NCBI RefSeq assembly: GCF_014646575.1
Contig: NZ_BMNN01000001.1
Coordinates: 744,001-808,000, forward strand
Source of the DNA: Halopseudomonas pertucinogena
Lineage (GTDB): Bacteria; Pseudomonadota; Gammaproteobacteria; Pseudomonadales; Pseudomonadaceae
Direction of reading: 5' to 3'
DNA length: 64,000 nucleotides
The notes below the pieces were generated by a model. It did not search any database, was not told the DNA's origin, and was given only the letters and a program-made list of their open reading frames with translations. Within the stretch, counting starts at the first letter, position 1, and each line of letters opens with the position of its first letter. Of this stretch, positions 42,363 through 52,531 are shown in pieces. Position numbers and translations under genes: made by a program.

Positions 42363-44837
42363 ATGACTCTTCCCGCCAGCGATACAAAACCAGCCACCTT
42401 GAGCCTGCCAATCGAGGGCATGACCTGCGGGTCCTGCGTCGGGCAGGTCGAGCGCGCCCTGTCTCGGGTCGAAGGCGTCGGCTCGGTCACGGTCAACCTG
42501 GCTACTGAACGGGCTGATATCCACCCCACAGGCGAGATTGATGCGGCAGCCCTGGTACAGGCGGTGGAAAAGGCCGGCTATCAGGTCACGGCTCGCACTA
42601 CCGAACTGGCTGTACAGAACATGACCTGTGCCTCCTGTGTCGGCCGCGTCGAGCGCACGCTCAAGGCCGTGCCCGGGGTCACTGGTGTCGTCGTCAATCT
42701 GGCCACCGAGCGAGCCACTGTCCAGGGTGTGGCCAGTGACCAGGCGTTGCTGGATGCCGTGACCAGGGCCGGGTACCCCGGCCGGCTGATCGGCGCGGCC
42801 GGGCAGGGCGGGGATGCCGAAGCCGACAGAAAGGATGCCGAGCGCAAGACGTTATGGCGCGACCTGCTGATTGCCGCCGTGCTGACGCTGCCGGTGTTCA
42901 TCATCGAAATGGGCTCGCACATGATCCCGGGCATGCATGGCCTGGTGGACAGGACCATCGGCATGCAGAACAGCTGGTATCTGCAGTTTGTGCTCACGAC
43001 CCTGGTGCTGGTTTTCCCGGGGCGGCGATTCTATCAACAGGGCTTCCCGGCACTGGCGCGTCTGGCGCCGGACATGAACTCGCTGGTGGCGGTCGGCACC
43101 TCGGCGGCCTATCTGTATTCGGTGGTGGCCACTTTCATGCCGCAGCTGTTGCCCGAGGGCACGGTCAACGTCTATTACGAAGCCGCCGCGGTCATAGTGG
43201 CGCTGATCCTGCTCGGACGTTATCTGGAAGCCAAAGCCCGCGGCCGGACTTCCGAGGCAATCCAGCGCCTGGTCGGGTTGCAAGCCAGAACCGCCCGGGT
43301 ACAGCGCGACGGGCAGATAGTCGATCTGCCCATTGGCGAGGTGATGCTCGACGATGTGGTCGAAGTCAGACCAGGGGAGCGGGTGCCGGTGGATGGCCTG
43401 GTACTGGAAGGCCAGAGTTATGTTGATGAATCGATGATCACCGGCGAGCCGGTGCCGGTAGTCAAGGAGTCGGGCAGTGCGGTGGTCGGCGGCACGATCA
43501 ACCAGACCGGCGCCTTCACCCTGCGGGCTACCGCCGTTGGTGGTCAGACGGTGCTGGCCCAGATCATCCGCCTGGTAGAACAGGCCCAGGCGTCGAAACT
43601 GCCGATTCAGGCGGTAGTGGACAAGGTCACCATGTGGTTTGTGCCGGCGGTGATGGGCGCTGCCCTGCTGACCTTCCTGGTCTGGCTGGTGGTCGGCCCG
43701 GAGCCGGCGCTGACCTTTGCCCTGGTCAACGCCGTGGCGGTGCTGATCATTGCCTGTCCCTGTGCCATGGGGCTGGCGACGCCGACCTCGATCATGGTCG
43801 GCACCGGGCGTGGCGCTGAACTCGGCGTGCTGTTTCGCAAGGGTGAAGCGCTGCAATTGCTCAAGGATGCGTCGGTCGTGGCCGTGGACAAGACCGGCAC
43901 CCTGACTGAAGGTCGCCCGGTGCTGGCTGATCTGGAGCTGGCCGAGGGTTTCGAGCGCAGCAGTGTGCTGGGGCGGGTCGCCGCTGTGGAATCCCGTTCC
44001 GAACACCCCATCGCCCGGGCGATTGTTGATGCCGCCGGGCAGGAAGGCATCAGTCTGCCTGAGCTGACCGATTTCGAATCCGTCACCGGCATGGGTGTGC
44101 GCGCCAGCGCCGGTGGCGTGCCGGTGCAGGTCGGTGCGGATCGTTATATGCGTGAACTGGGGATGGATGTCAGTGTGTTAGCTGATGCCGCCGAGCGCCT
44201 GGGCAAGGAAGGCAAGTCGCCGCTGTACGCCGCCATCGACGGCCGCCTGGCGGCGATCATTGCAGTAGCCGACCCAATCAAGCCAACCACGCCCGCCGCC
44301 ATTGCTGCACTGCATGAGCTGGGGCTCAAGGTAGTGATGATCACCGGTGACAACCAGGTCACCGCCAGGGCCATCGCCGCCCGCGTGAATATCGATGACG
44401 TCGTGGCTGAAGTCATGCCCGAGGGCAAAGTCGATGCGGTGCGCCGGCTCAAGGCCGAGCATGGCCGACTGGCCTTCGTTGGTGATGGCATTAACGACGC
44501 CCCGGCGCTGGCCGAAGCCGACGTGGGACTGGCCATAGGTACCGGGACCGATGTGGCCATGGAGGCCGCCGACGTAGTGCTGATGTCCGGCGACCTGCTG
44601 GGCGTGCCCAATGCCATTGCTCTGTCCAAAGCCACCATCAGCAACATTCGGCAGAACCTGTTCTGGGCCTTTGCTTACAACACGGCACTGATACCGGTGG
44701 CGGCGGGGGTGCTGTACCCGGCATTCGGCATACTGCTCTCGCCCATGTTCGCCGCTGGAGCCATGGCGCTGTCCAGTATATTTGTATTGGGCAACGCGCT
44801 GCGGCTACGGCGGTTCCGGGTGCCGGGAACTGTGTAG
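42363..44837 (+). CDS. copA: Copper-exporting P1B-type ATPase
   Basis: 824-residue Cu+ exporting ATPase of the inner membrane. Two N-terminal metal-binding HMA domains (GMTCGSCVG with Cys22/Cys25 and NMTCASCVG with Cys89/Cys92) precede the eight-helix membrane part with the CPC motif (Cys465-Pro-Cys467), phosphorylated Asp509 in DKTGT, the HP motif (SEHPIARA) and [16 protein letters not shown]. The start must be 42363 rather than the earlier in-frame ATG at 42312, because that one lies inside the CueR-type operator. It converges with the next P-type ATPase, 19 bases apart. An 81-bp relic of a similar gene lies at 53742. Confidence 0.93.
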   Translation: MTLPASDTKPATLSLPIEGMTCGSCVGQVERALSRVEGVGSVTVNLATERADIHPTGEIDAAALVQAVEKAGYQVTARTTELAVQNMTCASCVGRVERTLKAVPGVTGVVVNLATERATVQGVASDQALLDAVTRAGYPGRLIGAAGQGGDAEADRKDAERKTLWRDLLIAAVLTLPVFIIEMGSHMIPGMHGLVDRTIGMQNSWYLQFVLTTLVLVFPGRRFYQQGFPALARLAPDMNSLVAVGTSAAYLYSVVATFMPQLLPEGTVNVYYEAAAVIVALILLGRYLEAKARGRTSEAIQRLVGLQARTARVQRDGQIVDLPIGEVMLDDVVEVRPGERVPVDGLVLEGQSYVDESMITGEPVPVVKESGSAVVGGTINQTGAFTLRATAVGGQTVLAQIIRLVEQAQASKLPIQAVVDKVTMWFVPAVMGAALLTFLVWLVVGPEPALTFALVNAVAVLIIACPCAMGLATPTSIMVGTGRGAELGVLFRKGEALQLLKDASVVAVDKTGTLTEGRPVLADLELAEGFERSSVLGRVAAVESRSEHPIARAIVDAAGQEGISLPELTDFESVTGMGVRASAGGVPVQVGADRYMRELGMDVSVLADAAERLGKEGKSPLYAAIDGRLAAIIAVADPIKPTTPAAIAALHELGLKVVMITGDNQVTARAIAARVNIDDVVAEVMPEGKVDAVRRLKAEHGRLAFVGDGINDAPALAEADVGLAIGTGTDVAMEAADVVLMSGDLLGVPNAIALSKATISNIRQNLFWAFAYNTALIPVAAGVLYPAFGILLSPMFAAGAMALSSIFVLGNALRLRRFRVPGTV

Positions 44838-44856
44838 CAGGCTCGTTCAGTTGGGT

Positions 44857-47592
44857 TCAGCGCTGCGCCGCAGACGCAAAGCGCGTGTTGCGGATCAATC
44901 GTTTTTCCAGCTCAGCACCAACAAATACCAGCAGACCTGCCCCAAGCACTTTGAGCCACTGCTCCGGCGTCAGGCCGACCGAGCCGAAGATGTCATGCAT
45001 CACCGGCAGGTACGTATAGATCACCTGCAGGCAGGCACAGGCGGCAATGGCCAGCAGCACGTAGCGATTACCCAGTAACCCTTCGCGATTGAGCACTGAG
45101 CCGAGGATATAGCGGCTGTTGATCAGATAGAACATCTCCGCCGCGACCACCGCATTGACCGCCATGGTGCGGGCAGTTTCCAGACTGGCGCCGTGTTCCA
45201 GCTCCCAGAGAAACAGGCCCAGCGCGCCGGTGGCCATCAATACCGAGATCAGACATACCCGCCAGACGAAAAATCCTGACAACAGCGCTTCGCCCGGCGG
45301 CCGTGGGCGGCGCTGCATTATGCCGCGCTCCGCCGGCTCGAAGGCCAGTGCCAGACCAAGCGCCCCGGCGGTCACCATATTGATCCACAGGACCTGCACC
45401 GGGGTAAGCGGCAGGGTCAGGCCGAACAGGATCGCCGTCAGCACGATGAGGGATTCGCCACCATTGGTCGGCAGCATGAACAGGATGAATTTCTTCAGAT
45501 TGTCGTACACCGCGCGCCCTTCGCGCACGGCACTGGCAATGGTGGCGAAGTTGTCGTCGGCCAGCACCATATCCGATGCCTCCTTGGCCACCTCGGTACC
45601 TTTCAATCCCATGGCTACGCCAACATCCGCGCGTTTCAGCGCTGGCGCATCGTTGACGCCATCTCCGGTCATCGCGACGACTTGTCCATCCTCCTGCAGC
45701 GCCTGTACCAAACGCAACTTCTGCTCCGGGCTGGCACGGGCAAAGATGTCCACTTCCATCACTATCCGGCGCAGGGCGGCGTCGTCCATCAATGCCAGTT
45801 CGGCCCCGGTGATTGCTGGCTTGCCTACGCCAATATCCAGTAGGGCACCGATAGCCTTGGCTGTCTCGGCATGATCCCCGGTGATCATCTTCACCTGGAT
45901 ACCGGCGCGGTGACACTCGGCAACCGCCTGGATTGCTTCCTCCCGCGGCGGGTCGATGATGCCGACCAGCGCCAGCATGCTGTAGCCGCTCTCCACGTCG
46001 GTAAAATCCAGACCCTTGCCGCTCGGTGCGTCCTGCTTGCAGGCAAAGGCCAGCAGACGCCAGCCACGGGCAGCAATATCGGTTGCCATGCGCCGCCAGT
46101 AATCCGCGTCCAGCGGTTGGTTACCCTCATGACCCAACTGCTGCGAGCACATATCCAGAATCCGTTCTGGCGCGCCCTTGACGAAGATCCACGGCTGGGC
46201 TTCGGTGTCCTTATGTAAGGTGGCCATGAACCTGTGTTCCGACTCGAAGGGGATTGAGTCCTGACGCGGCCAGGCAGCGTTGCTTTCATCCTGGGTGAGC
46301 CCCAACTTGCCGCCCAGCGCCAGCAGTGCCCCTTCTGTGGGATCACCTTCGATGTGCCACTGGCCGTCGATCTGGCGCAGACGCCCGTCATTACATAGCA
46401 CACCGGCGCGTACTGCCAGATTCAGTACCGAGTACTGCGCTGGGTCAACCACGCTTTCGGCAATACTGACATTGCCCTGCGGGGCATAACCGACGCCGTC
46501 CACATCAAATATCTGATCCGCACATACAACCCGCTGCACGGTCATCTCGTTACGGGTCAGCGTACCGGTTTTGTCGGAGCAGATGACGGTGACCGAACCC
46601 AGCGTCTCGACCGCCGGCAGGCGGCGGATGATCGCATTGCGCCGCGCCATACGCTGCACGCCAAGCGCCAGGGTCACGGTCATGAGCGCCGGCAACCCTT
46701 CGGGAATGGCGGAGGCCGCCAGGGCCACCACCATCATGAACATATCCGCTGCCGGCAGGCCGCGCAGCCCGGTGCCGAGCAGGAAGGTGAGGGCACAGAA
46801 CGCCAGGATCACCAGCGCCAGCATGCGGCCAAAGCGATCAACCTGACGTAGCAGAGGCGTCGACAGGTTGCGGATGCTGCTCAGCATCTGGTTGATACGG
46901 CCCAGTTCCGTGTCGCCGGCGGTGGCTACAACAATGCCACGAGCCTGGCCGTAGACGACGAGGGTGCCGGAGTAGGCCATACCGTGACGGTCGCCGAGCG
47001 ACGCATCCAGGTCCACCGCATCAGTGGTCTTGCTCGCGGGCATGGACTCACCGGTGAGCGTTGCCTCCTCTACCTTGAGATCCTTGACTTCGATCAGCCG
47101 CAGATCGGCCGGGACGCGGTCACCCGAAGCCAGCAGTACGATATCGCCGGGTACCAGTTCAGCGGCATCAATTTCACGGCGCACGCCGTCACGCAATACG
47201 GTCGCGTGGGCAGAGAGCAGGGAGCGAATGGAGTCGAGGGCGGCCTCGGCCTTGCCCTCCTGGATAAAACCGATGATGGCATTGATCAGCACCGCCCCAA
47301 ACAACACTGCGGTGTCAACCCAGTGGCCAAGCAGCGCCGTGATCAGCGCCGCGCCAAGCATCACGTACAGCAGAATGTTATGAAATTGCAGGACAAAGCG
47401 CAGCAAAGGCCCTTGACGCTTGGGTGGCGCAAGGCGGTTGAAGCCGTACTCAGCAAGCCGCCGTGCGGCCTCGGTTTCCGCCAGCCCGGCGGAGCCAGTG
47501 CTTAACCGGCGCTCCAGGTCTTCATGGTTTACCGCGTGCCAATCCTGTTTCTGTGTCGCCTGCCCAGCAGTCTTGTTTCCATCGTCAGTCAT
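44857..47592 (-). CDS. Type II cation-transporting P-type ATPase
   Basis: 911-residue ion pump of the Ca2+/Na+/K+ (type II) class, not a heavy-metal pump: no HMA domain or CPC motif. Visible: TGES actuator motif (LTGESMPAS), M4 motif SAIPEGLPAL, phosphorylated Asp340 in DKTGTLTRNEM, nucleotide-domain KGAPERIL, hinge MTGDGVNDAPALKRADVG and M5 NGGE. M6 reads LWINMVTAGALGL, with Ala in place of the calcium-binding Asp of SERCA, so the transported ion is uncertain. It is divergent from the arc operon and shares with it a 242-base region containing an Anr box, a hint of low-oxygen expression. Confidence 0.85.
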   Translation of the reverse strand: MTDDGNKTAGQATQKQDWHAVNHEDLERRLSTGSAGLAETEAARRLAEYGFNRLAPPKRQGPLLRFVLQFHNILLYVMLGAALITALLGHWVDTAVLFGAVLINAIIGFIQEGKAEAALDSIRSLLSAHATVLRDGVRREIDAAELVPGDIVLLASGDRVPADLRLIEVKDLKVEEATLTGESMPASKTTDAVDLDASLGDRHGMAYSGTLVVYGQARGIVVATAGDTELGRINQMLSSIRNLSTPLLRQVDRFGRMLALVILAFCALTFLLGTGLRGLPAADMFMMVVALAASAIPEGLPALMTVTLALGVQRMARRNAIIRRLPAVETLGSVTVICSDKTGTLTRNEMTVQRVVCADQIFDVDGVGYAPQGNVSIAESVVDPAQYSVLNLAVRAGVLCNDGRLRQIDGQWHIEGDPTEGALLALGGKLGLTQDESNAAWPRQDSIPFESEHRFMATLHKDTEAQPWIFVKGAPERILDMCSQQLGHEGNQPLDADYWRRMATDIAARGWRLLAFACKQDAPSGKGLDFTDVESGYSMLALVGIIDPPREEAIQAVAECHRAGIQVKMITGDHAETAKAIGALLDIGVGKPAITGAELALMDDAALRRIVMEVDIFARASPEQKLRLVQALQEDGQVVAMTGDGVNDAPALKRADVGVAMGLKGTEVAKEASDMVLADDNFATIASAVREGRAVYDNLKKFILFMLPTNGGESLIVLTAILFGLTLPLTPVQVLWINMVTAGALGLALAFEPAERGIMQRRPRPPGEALLSGFFVWRVCLISVLMATGALGLFLWELEHGASLETARTMAVNAVVAAEMFYLINSRYILGSVLNREGLLGNRYVLLAIAACACLQVIYTYLPVMHDIFGSVGLTPEQWLKVLGAGLLVFVGAELEKRLIRNTRFASAAQR

Positions 47593-47689
47593 GCGGTCGG
47601 GCCTTCCATATCATGGTTGGAGAAATGTCCTGCACCCGCTAATTTGTCGCACAGCCTTGGGAAGAAGGCTATAAGTACATTGTTATTTA

Positions 47690-47731
47690 TTGATTCATAT
47701 CATCTGGCTTAAATTAAGCGCAGCCTATGCT
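47690..47731 (+). promoter_or_regulatory. Anr-dependent class II promoter of the arc operon
   Basis: The Anr/Fnr box TTGATTCATATCAT (47690-47703) matches TTGAT-N4-ATCAA at nine of ten positions. A -10 TATGCT at 47726-47731 is exactly placed for a box centred at -41.5, giving a start near 47738 and a leader of about 97 bases before the first gene. Anr control of arcDABC is established in Pseudomonas. Confidence 0.82.
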
Positions 47732-47834
47732 CGGACTGTAAGTACCCAGAGCCCGCTTCTGACTGCCCGATATTTTCCACGGCTTTGCAGTCGCAGGCCG
47801 TCTTCGATAAAGCCCATCGGCAGGAGAAAGGCCA

Positions 47835-49279
47835 ATGATTGACGGAAATAAACAAGAACAGAACCCGGACGAGGTTCTGGCAAGCCGATTCCCGACAGCG
47901 TATACCGTCCTGTTTCTTCTGATCGCGGTGATTGCGGCACTGACCTGGATCATCCCCGCCGGGCAATACGAGCGTGTGATGAGTGAAGAGATCGACCGCG
48001 AAGTGGCCGTACCCGGCACGTACCAGATAGTCGAGCCCAATCCTCAAGGCTTTGTGGATGTCATGCTGGCACCCACCGCCGGTTTTTATGACCCCGACAG
48101 TTATGCCGCCAACGCCATTGATGTGGCGCTGTTTGTATTATTTCTCGGTGGCTTTCTGGGGGTGGTGAACGCCACCGGTGCGATCGATACCGGTATTCGG
48201 AGCGTCATGCAGCGCCTGGAAGGCCGAGAGATCTGGATGATCCCGATCCTCATGGTGTTATTCGCCATTGGTGGCACTACCTATGGCATGGCGGAAGAAA
48301 CCCTCGCGTTCTATATCATACTTATTCCGATCATCATCGCCGCCGGTTATGACGCAGTGACCGGGGTGGCAATTATTCTGATCGGCTCGGGCATAGGCGT
48401 GCTGGGCTCCACCATCAATCCCTTTGCTACTGTGATTGCGTCCAACGCAGCGAGCATTCCTTTTACCGATGGCCTGCTGCTGCGCATGGTGTTGTTGATC
48501 GGCGGACTGGTTATCTGCATTGCCTATGTCATGCGTTATGCCGCACGGGTCAAGGCCGATCCGTCACGCTCGGTGGTAGCCAGGCAACTTGATGCACACC
48601 GTCAGGTTTTTCTCAGCAGACAGGATGACAAGGCCGCAGTGGCGCTTAGCGTTACCCAGAAGATTGTTCTGATCATCTTTGCGCTTACCTTTGTGGTCAT
48701 GATCTGGGGCGTATCATCCCAGGATTGGTGGATGGCCAATATGGGGGCGCTGTTCCTTGGTGCAGCCATTGTCATTGGACTGGTTGGACGTCTGGGGGAA
48801 AAGCGGCTGACTGGCAGCTTTGTCGATGGGGCCCGGGATCTGCTTGGCGTCGCGCTGGTGGTCGGCCTGGCTCGCGGGATTGTGGTGATCATGGAACAAG
48901 GCATGATCGCCGACACCATATTGCACAGCGCTGAAAACAGTCTGGGCGGGTTATCGGAACTTGCCTTTATTAACCTGATGTTCTGGATTGAGGTAGGCAT
49001 GAGCTTCTTCGTGCCGTCTTCCTCCGGGCTTGCCGTACTGTCGATGCCATCCTTGCGCCGCTGGCGGACTTCGCCAACGTAAACCGGGATCTGGTAGTTA
49101 CCGCCTTTCAATCAGCCAACGGACTGGTCAACCTCATCAACCCGACCTTTGCGGTGGTGATTGGTGGCCTGGCTATCGCGCGTGTTTCCTATGACCGCTG
49201 GCTGGTCTTCATCTGGCCGTTGCTGCTGGCGCTTACCCTGTTTATCACGCTGGTGATCAGCATCGGTACCTTCCTGTAA
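47835..49279 (+). pseudogene. YfcC-family arginine/ornithine-type antiporter with a -1 frameshift
   Basis: First gene of the arginine deiminase operon, probably exchanging arginine for ornithine in place of the usual ArcD. The first 404 codons read as a YfcC (COG1288) membrane protein: IIPAGQYER, FLGGFLGVVNATGAIDTGI, TYGMAEETLAFY, STINPFATVIASNAA, FFVPSSSGLAVLSM. After ATGCC (49044-49048) one base is missing; the original frame stops at 49082, while the next frame continues the family sequence (ILAPLADFANVNRDLVV, INPTFAVVIGGLAIA) to TAA 49277-49279. Restoring one base gives 481 residues, the usual length. It is either a real inactivating mutation or a sequencing error. Confidence 0.85.
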
Positions 49280-49304
49280 TCCGTCAACTGACGAGGATTT
49301 TCGC

Positions 49305-50534
49305 ATGACTGACTATACCCTGGGCGTTCATTCTGAAACCGGCGTGCTTCGACAGGTTATTGTTTGCAGGCCGGGGCTGGCCCACCGCCGACTGACGCCC
49401 AGCAACTGCGATGCACTCTTGTTCGACGACGTATTCTGGGTCAAGCAGGCGCAGAAGGATCACGATGTGTTCGTCGAGCTGATGCGCGCTCGCGGAGTCG
49501 AGGTGCTCGACGTCAACGAGCTGCTGGCTGAAACCCTGGATATCACCGAGGCACGGGCCTGGATTCTGGATCACCGGATCAGCTGGAATCATGTTGGTGT
49601 GGGTATGGTGTCCGAGCTGCGTGCGTGGATGGATGCGTTGCCGGGCACACAGCTGGCAGAATTTCTCATCGGAGGCTTGCAGGTAAATGACCTGCCATTC
49701 AATCCGAGTGGCCTGTTCGGTAACCATCTGGGCCCCTTCGGCTTCATCCTCCCGCCCTTGCCGAATTTCCTGTTCACCCGTGATAACAGCGCCTGGATCT
49801 ATGACGCGGTCTCGCTGAATCCGATGTACTGGGCGGCGCGCCAACCGGAGACCCTGCTGATGGCAGCGGTCTACCGCTTTCATCCCAAGTTTGCCGGCAA
49901 GGTCGAGGCGGTATGGGGCGACCCGCTCAAGGAGCATGCGCTGGCCACGCTGGAGGGCGGCGACATCATGCCGGTCGGTAACGGCGCCGTGCTGATCGGC
50001 ATGGGCGAGCGGACATCACCCCAGGCTATCGGTCAGTTGGCCAATGCGCTGTTCGAGCGCGGCACGGTCAATCGTGTGGTGGCCTGCCAGATGCCCAGCA
50101 GCCGTGCGGCGATGCACCTGGATACGGTGTTCACGTTCTGTGGCGGCAATGTGGTCACCGCCTTCAAGGACGTGTCCGACCAGATGGTGTGTTACGACAT
50201 TCGTCCCGGCCAGGGCGGCAAGCATCTCTCGTTCACCCAGGACCCGCGTCCGATGTTCGATGTGGTGGCGGATCTGCTCGGGTATGAATCTCTGGTCGTG
50301 GTGCCGACCGGTGGGGACACGCCTGCAGAGCGCGAGCGCGAGCAATGGAATGATGGCAACAACGTATTGGCGCTTAGCCCCGGCGTAGTCGTCGGCTATG
50401 ACCGCAATGACGACACCAATGCGGCATTGGAAGCGGCCGGAATCGAGGTGCTGCAGGTGCCTGGCGCGGAGCTGGGGCGTGGCCGGGGCGGTGGTCGCTG
50501 CATGAGTTGCCCAACCATACGTGACGCTCTCTGA
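49305..50534 (+). CDS. arcA: Arginine deiminase
   Basis: Hydrolyses arginine to citrulline and ammonia, first step of the anaerobic ATP-forming ADI pathway. The 409-residue product has the family motifs [27 protein letters not shown] and the catalytic Cys399 in GGGRCMSCP. It starts 25 bases after the end of the antiporter gene with GAGGA upstream. In operon with arcB and arcC under the Anr-box promoter. Confidence 0.95.
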   Translation: MTDYTLGVHSETGVLRQVIVCRPGLAHRRLTPSNCDALLFDDVFWVKQAQKDHDVFVELMRARGVEVLDVNELLAETLDITEARAWILDHRISWNHVGVGMVSELRAWMDALPGTQLAEFLIGGLQVNDLPFNPSGLFGNHLGPFGFILPPLPNFLFTRDNSAWIYDAVSLNPMYWAARQPETLLMAAVYRFHPKFAGKVEAVWGDPLKEHALATLEGGDIMPVGNGAVLIGMGERTSPQAIGQLANALFERGTVNRVVACQMPSSRAAMHLDTVFTFCGGNVVTAFKDVSDQMVCYDIRPGQGGKHLSFTQDPRPMFDVVADLLGYESLVVVPTGGDTPAEREREQWNDGNNVLALSPGVVVGYDRNDDTNAALEAAGIEVLQVPGAELGRGRGGGRCMSCPTIRDAL

Positions 50535-50553
50535 CCGACAAGGGTATCGAACC

Positions 50554-51555
50554 ATGGCTTTCAATCTGAACAACAGGCACTTTCTCACCTTGAGGGACTT
50601 TACTCCCCGTGAAATCGCCTTCCTGCTGAAGCTGGCAGCCGACCTCAAGGCGGCCAAATATGCGGGTACCGAAGTACCGCAGTTGCGCGGCAAGGAGATT
50701 GCCCTGATCTTCGAGAAGGATTCCACCCGGACCCGCGTGGGATTCGAGGTGGCGGCCTTTGATCAGGGGGCGCATGTCACCTACCTTGGGCCGAGCGGCA
50801 GCCACATCGGGCACAAGGAGTCGGTCAAGGATACCGCCCGCGTGCTCGGTCGTGTGTACGACGCCATAGAATACCGCGGCTACGGACAGTCCGTGGTCGA
50901 AGAACTGGCCCGGTATGCCGGGGTACCGGTGTACAACGGGTTGACCGATGAATTTCATCCCACCCAGGTGCTTGCCGACTTCCTGACCATGCAGGAGCAT
51001 GCGGAAAAGCCACTGCGGGACATCGCCTATGTGTTCATTGGCGATGCGGCCAACAACATGGGCGACAGCCTGCTGATCGGCGGCGCCAAGATGGGTATGG
51101 ATGTGCGTTTGTGTGCGCCACAGAGTTGCTGGCCGTCTGCCGATATCCGCCAGCAGGCCGAGCAGATTGCCAGCACCACCGGCGCGCGAATCATGATTAC
51201 CGACGACATTGACAGCGCGGTAGCGGGGGTGGATTTCGTTTATACCGACGTCTGGGTGTCCATGGGCGAGCCAGAGGAAAAATGGGCCGAGCGGATCAAG
51301 CTGCTCCTGCCGTATCAGGTCAACGCCGCACTCATGGCCAGAACGGGCAATCCTTACGTACGCTTCATGCACTGTCTGCCGGCATTCCACAATACCGAGA
51401 CGGTTATTGGCAAGGAGATCGAGCAGAAGTTCGGCATCGCTGCCATGGAGGTTACTGATGAGGTGTTCGAAAGCCCCGCCTCGATCGTGTTTGATCAGGC
51501 GGAAAATCGCATGCACACCATCAAGGCTGTGCTGGTCGCTACATTGGGAGGTTGA
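50554..51555 (+). CDS. arcB: Catabolic ornithine carbamoyltransferase
   Basis: Splits citrulline with phosphate into ornithine and carbamoyl phosphate. The carbamoyl-phosphate motif STRTR ([25 protein letters not shown]) and the ornithine motif HCLPAFHN are present. The 333-residue length and position between arcA and arcC mark it as the catabolic rather than the biosynthetic (argF) enzyme. I use ATG 50554, which gives the [11 protein letters not shown] start of catabolic OTCases, rather than the GTG at 50521 that overlaps the arcA end. It ends 2 bases before arcC. Confidence 0.95.
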   Translation: MAFNLNNRHFLTLRDFTPREIAFLLKLAADLKAAKYAGTEVPQLRGKEIALIFEKDSTRTRVGFEVAAFDQGAHVTYLGPSGSHIGHKESVKDTARVLGRVYDAIEYRGYGQSVVEELARYAGVPVYNGLTDEFHPTQVLADFLTMQEHAEKPLRDIAYVFIGDAANNMGDSLLIGGAKMGMDVRLCAPQSCWPSADIRQQAEQIASTTGARIMITDDIDSAVAGVDFVYTDVWVSMGEPEEKWAERIKLLLPYQVNAALMARTGNPYVRFMHCLPAFHNTETVIGKEIEQKFGIAAMEVTDEVFESPASIVFDQAENRMHTIKAVLVATLGG

Positions 51556-51557
51556 GA

Positions 51558-52472
51558 ATGCTGGTAGTTGCAGCTCTGGGCGGTAACGCCCTGTTGAAGC
51601 GCGGCGAACCTTTGACCGCCCGTACCCAGCGCGCCAATGTGCGCATCGCCGCCGAGGGCCTGGCAGCCATCATCCGCGCGGGTCATGATTTGGTGATTAC
51701 CCATGGTAATGGCCCTCAGGTGGGGTTGCTGGCGTTACGAACGGCTGCCTACAAGCCTGACGAGCCCTATCCTCTGGATATGCTGGGCGCGGAAACCGAA
51801 GGGATGATCGGCTACGTGATCGAGCAGGAGCTGGAGAATGCACTGAATCATGAGCGCGCAGTGGCAACACTGCTGACGCAAGTGGTGGTCGATCAGCACG
51901 ACCCTGCATTCGATCATCCGACCAAGTTCATCGGCCCGGTATACGAGCGAGCCGAAGCCGAATCCCGGGCGGACACACTTGGCTGGCACATCGGCCAGGA
52001 CGGCGACAAATGGCGCCGCGTCGTGCCTTCACCCAGACCGTTGGAAATCCCTGACATCAGAGTAATCCAGTTGTTGCTGGAGCAGGGGGTAGTGGTGATC
52101 TGCGCCGGGGGCGGTGGAATCCCCATCGTCCGTCGCGACGATGGCAGTACGCTGGGTATCGAGGCGGTGATTGACAAGGACGCGGCCAGCGCACTGCTGG
52201 CGCGACAACTCAAGGCGGATGCCTTGCTGCTGCTGACCGATGTGGATGCAATCTATCGGGATTTTGGCACAGATAAGGCTGCGGCGATTACCAGCCTGAC
52301 GGTGGAGCAGGCGAGGGCACTGGATTTACCAGCCGGTTCGATGGGGCCGAAACTTACCGCCGCAGCTGACTTTGCAGAGCATGGGTTAATCAGTGGCATC
52401 GGCAGGCTGGAAGATGCGCTGGGCATTCTGCAGGGGACAGCCGGAACCCGAGTCTTGCGCCAGGCTGAATAA
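51558..52472 (+). CDS. arcC: Carbamate kinase
   Basis: Transfers the phosphate of carbamoyl phosphate to ADP, the ATP-yielding step of the arginine deiminase pathway. The amino-acid-kinase fold shows ALGGNALLKRGE at the start, THGNGPQVG, CAGGGGIPIVRRDDG and VIDKDAASALLARQL. Start at ATG 51558 with GGAGG at 6-base spacing; 304 residues. Last gene of the arc operon; a stem-loop at 52494-52520 follows. Confidence 0.95.
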   Translation: MLVVAALGGNALLKRGEPLTARTQRANVRIAAEGLAAIIRAGHDLVITHGNGPQVGLLALRTAAYKPDEPYPLDMLGAETEGMIGYVIEQELENALNHERAVATLLTQVVVDQHDPAFDHPTKFIGPVYERAEAESRADTLGWHIGQDGDKWRRVVPSPRPLEIPDIRVIQLLLEQGVVVICAGGGGIPIVRRDDGSTLGIEAVIDKDAASALLARQLKADALLLLTDVDAIYRDFGTDKAAAITSLTVEQARALDLPAGSMGPKLTAAADFAEHGLISGIGRLEDALGILQGTAGTRVLRQAE

Positions 52473-52493
52473 GGCGGATAGCAACGCCATGAG

Positions 52494-52520
52494 GTGGCTG
52501 GCTCTTTCCATGCCGGCCAC
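52494..52520. terminator. Stem-loop between convergent arcC and alcohol dehydrogenase genes
   Basis: GTGGCTGGC (52494-52502) pairs with GCCGGCCAC (52512-52520) with one G-T type mismatch around a 9-base loop. It lies midway between two convergent stops, so it may end both transcripts; no T-run is present. Confidence 0.45.
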
Positions 52521-52531
52521 TTCACTTATGA

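Noticed and set aside
49044..49052. Programmed ribosomal frameshift in the YfcC-type antiporter gene.
   Set aside because: There is no slippery heptamer, internal Shine-Dalgarno or strong downstream stem-loop; a base deletion or sequencing error is simpler.
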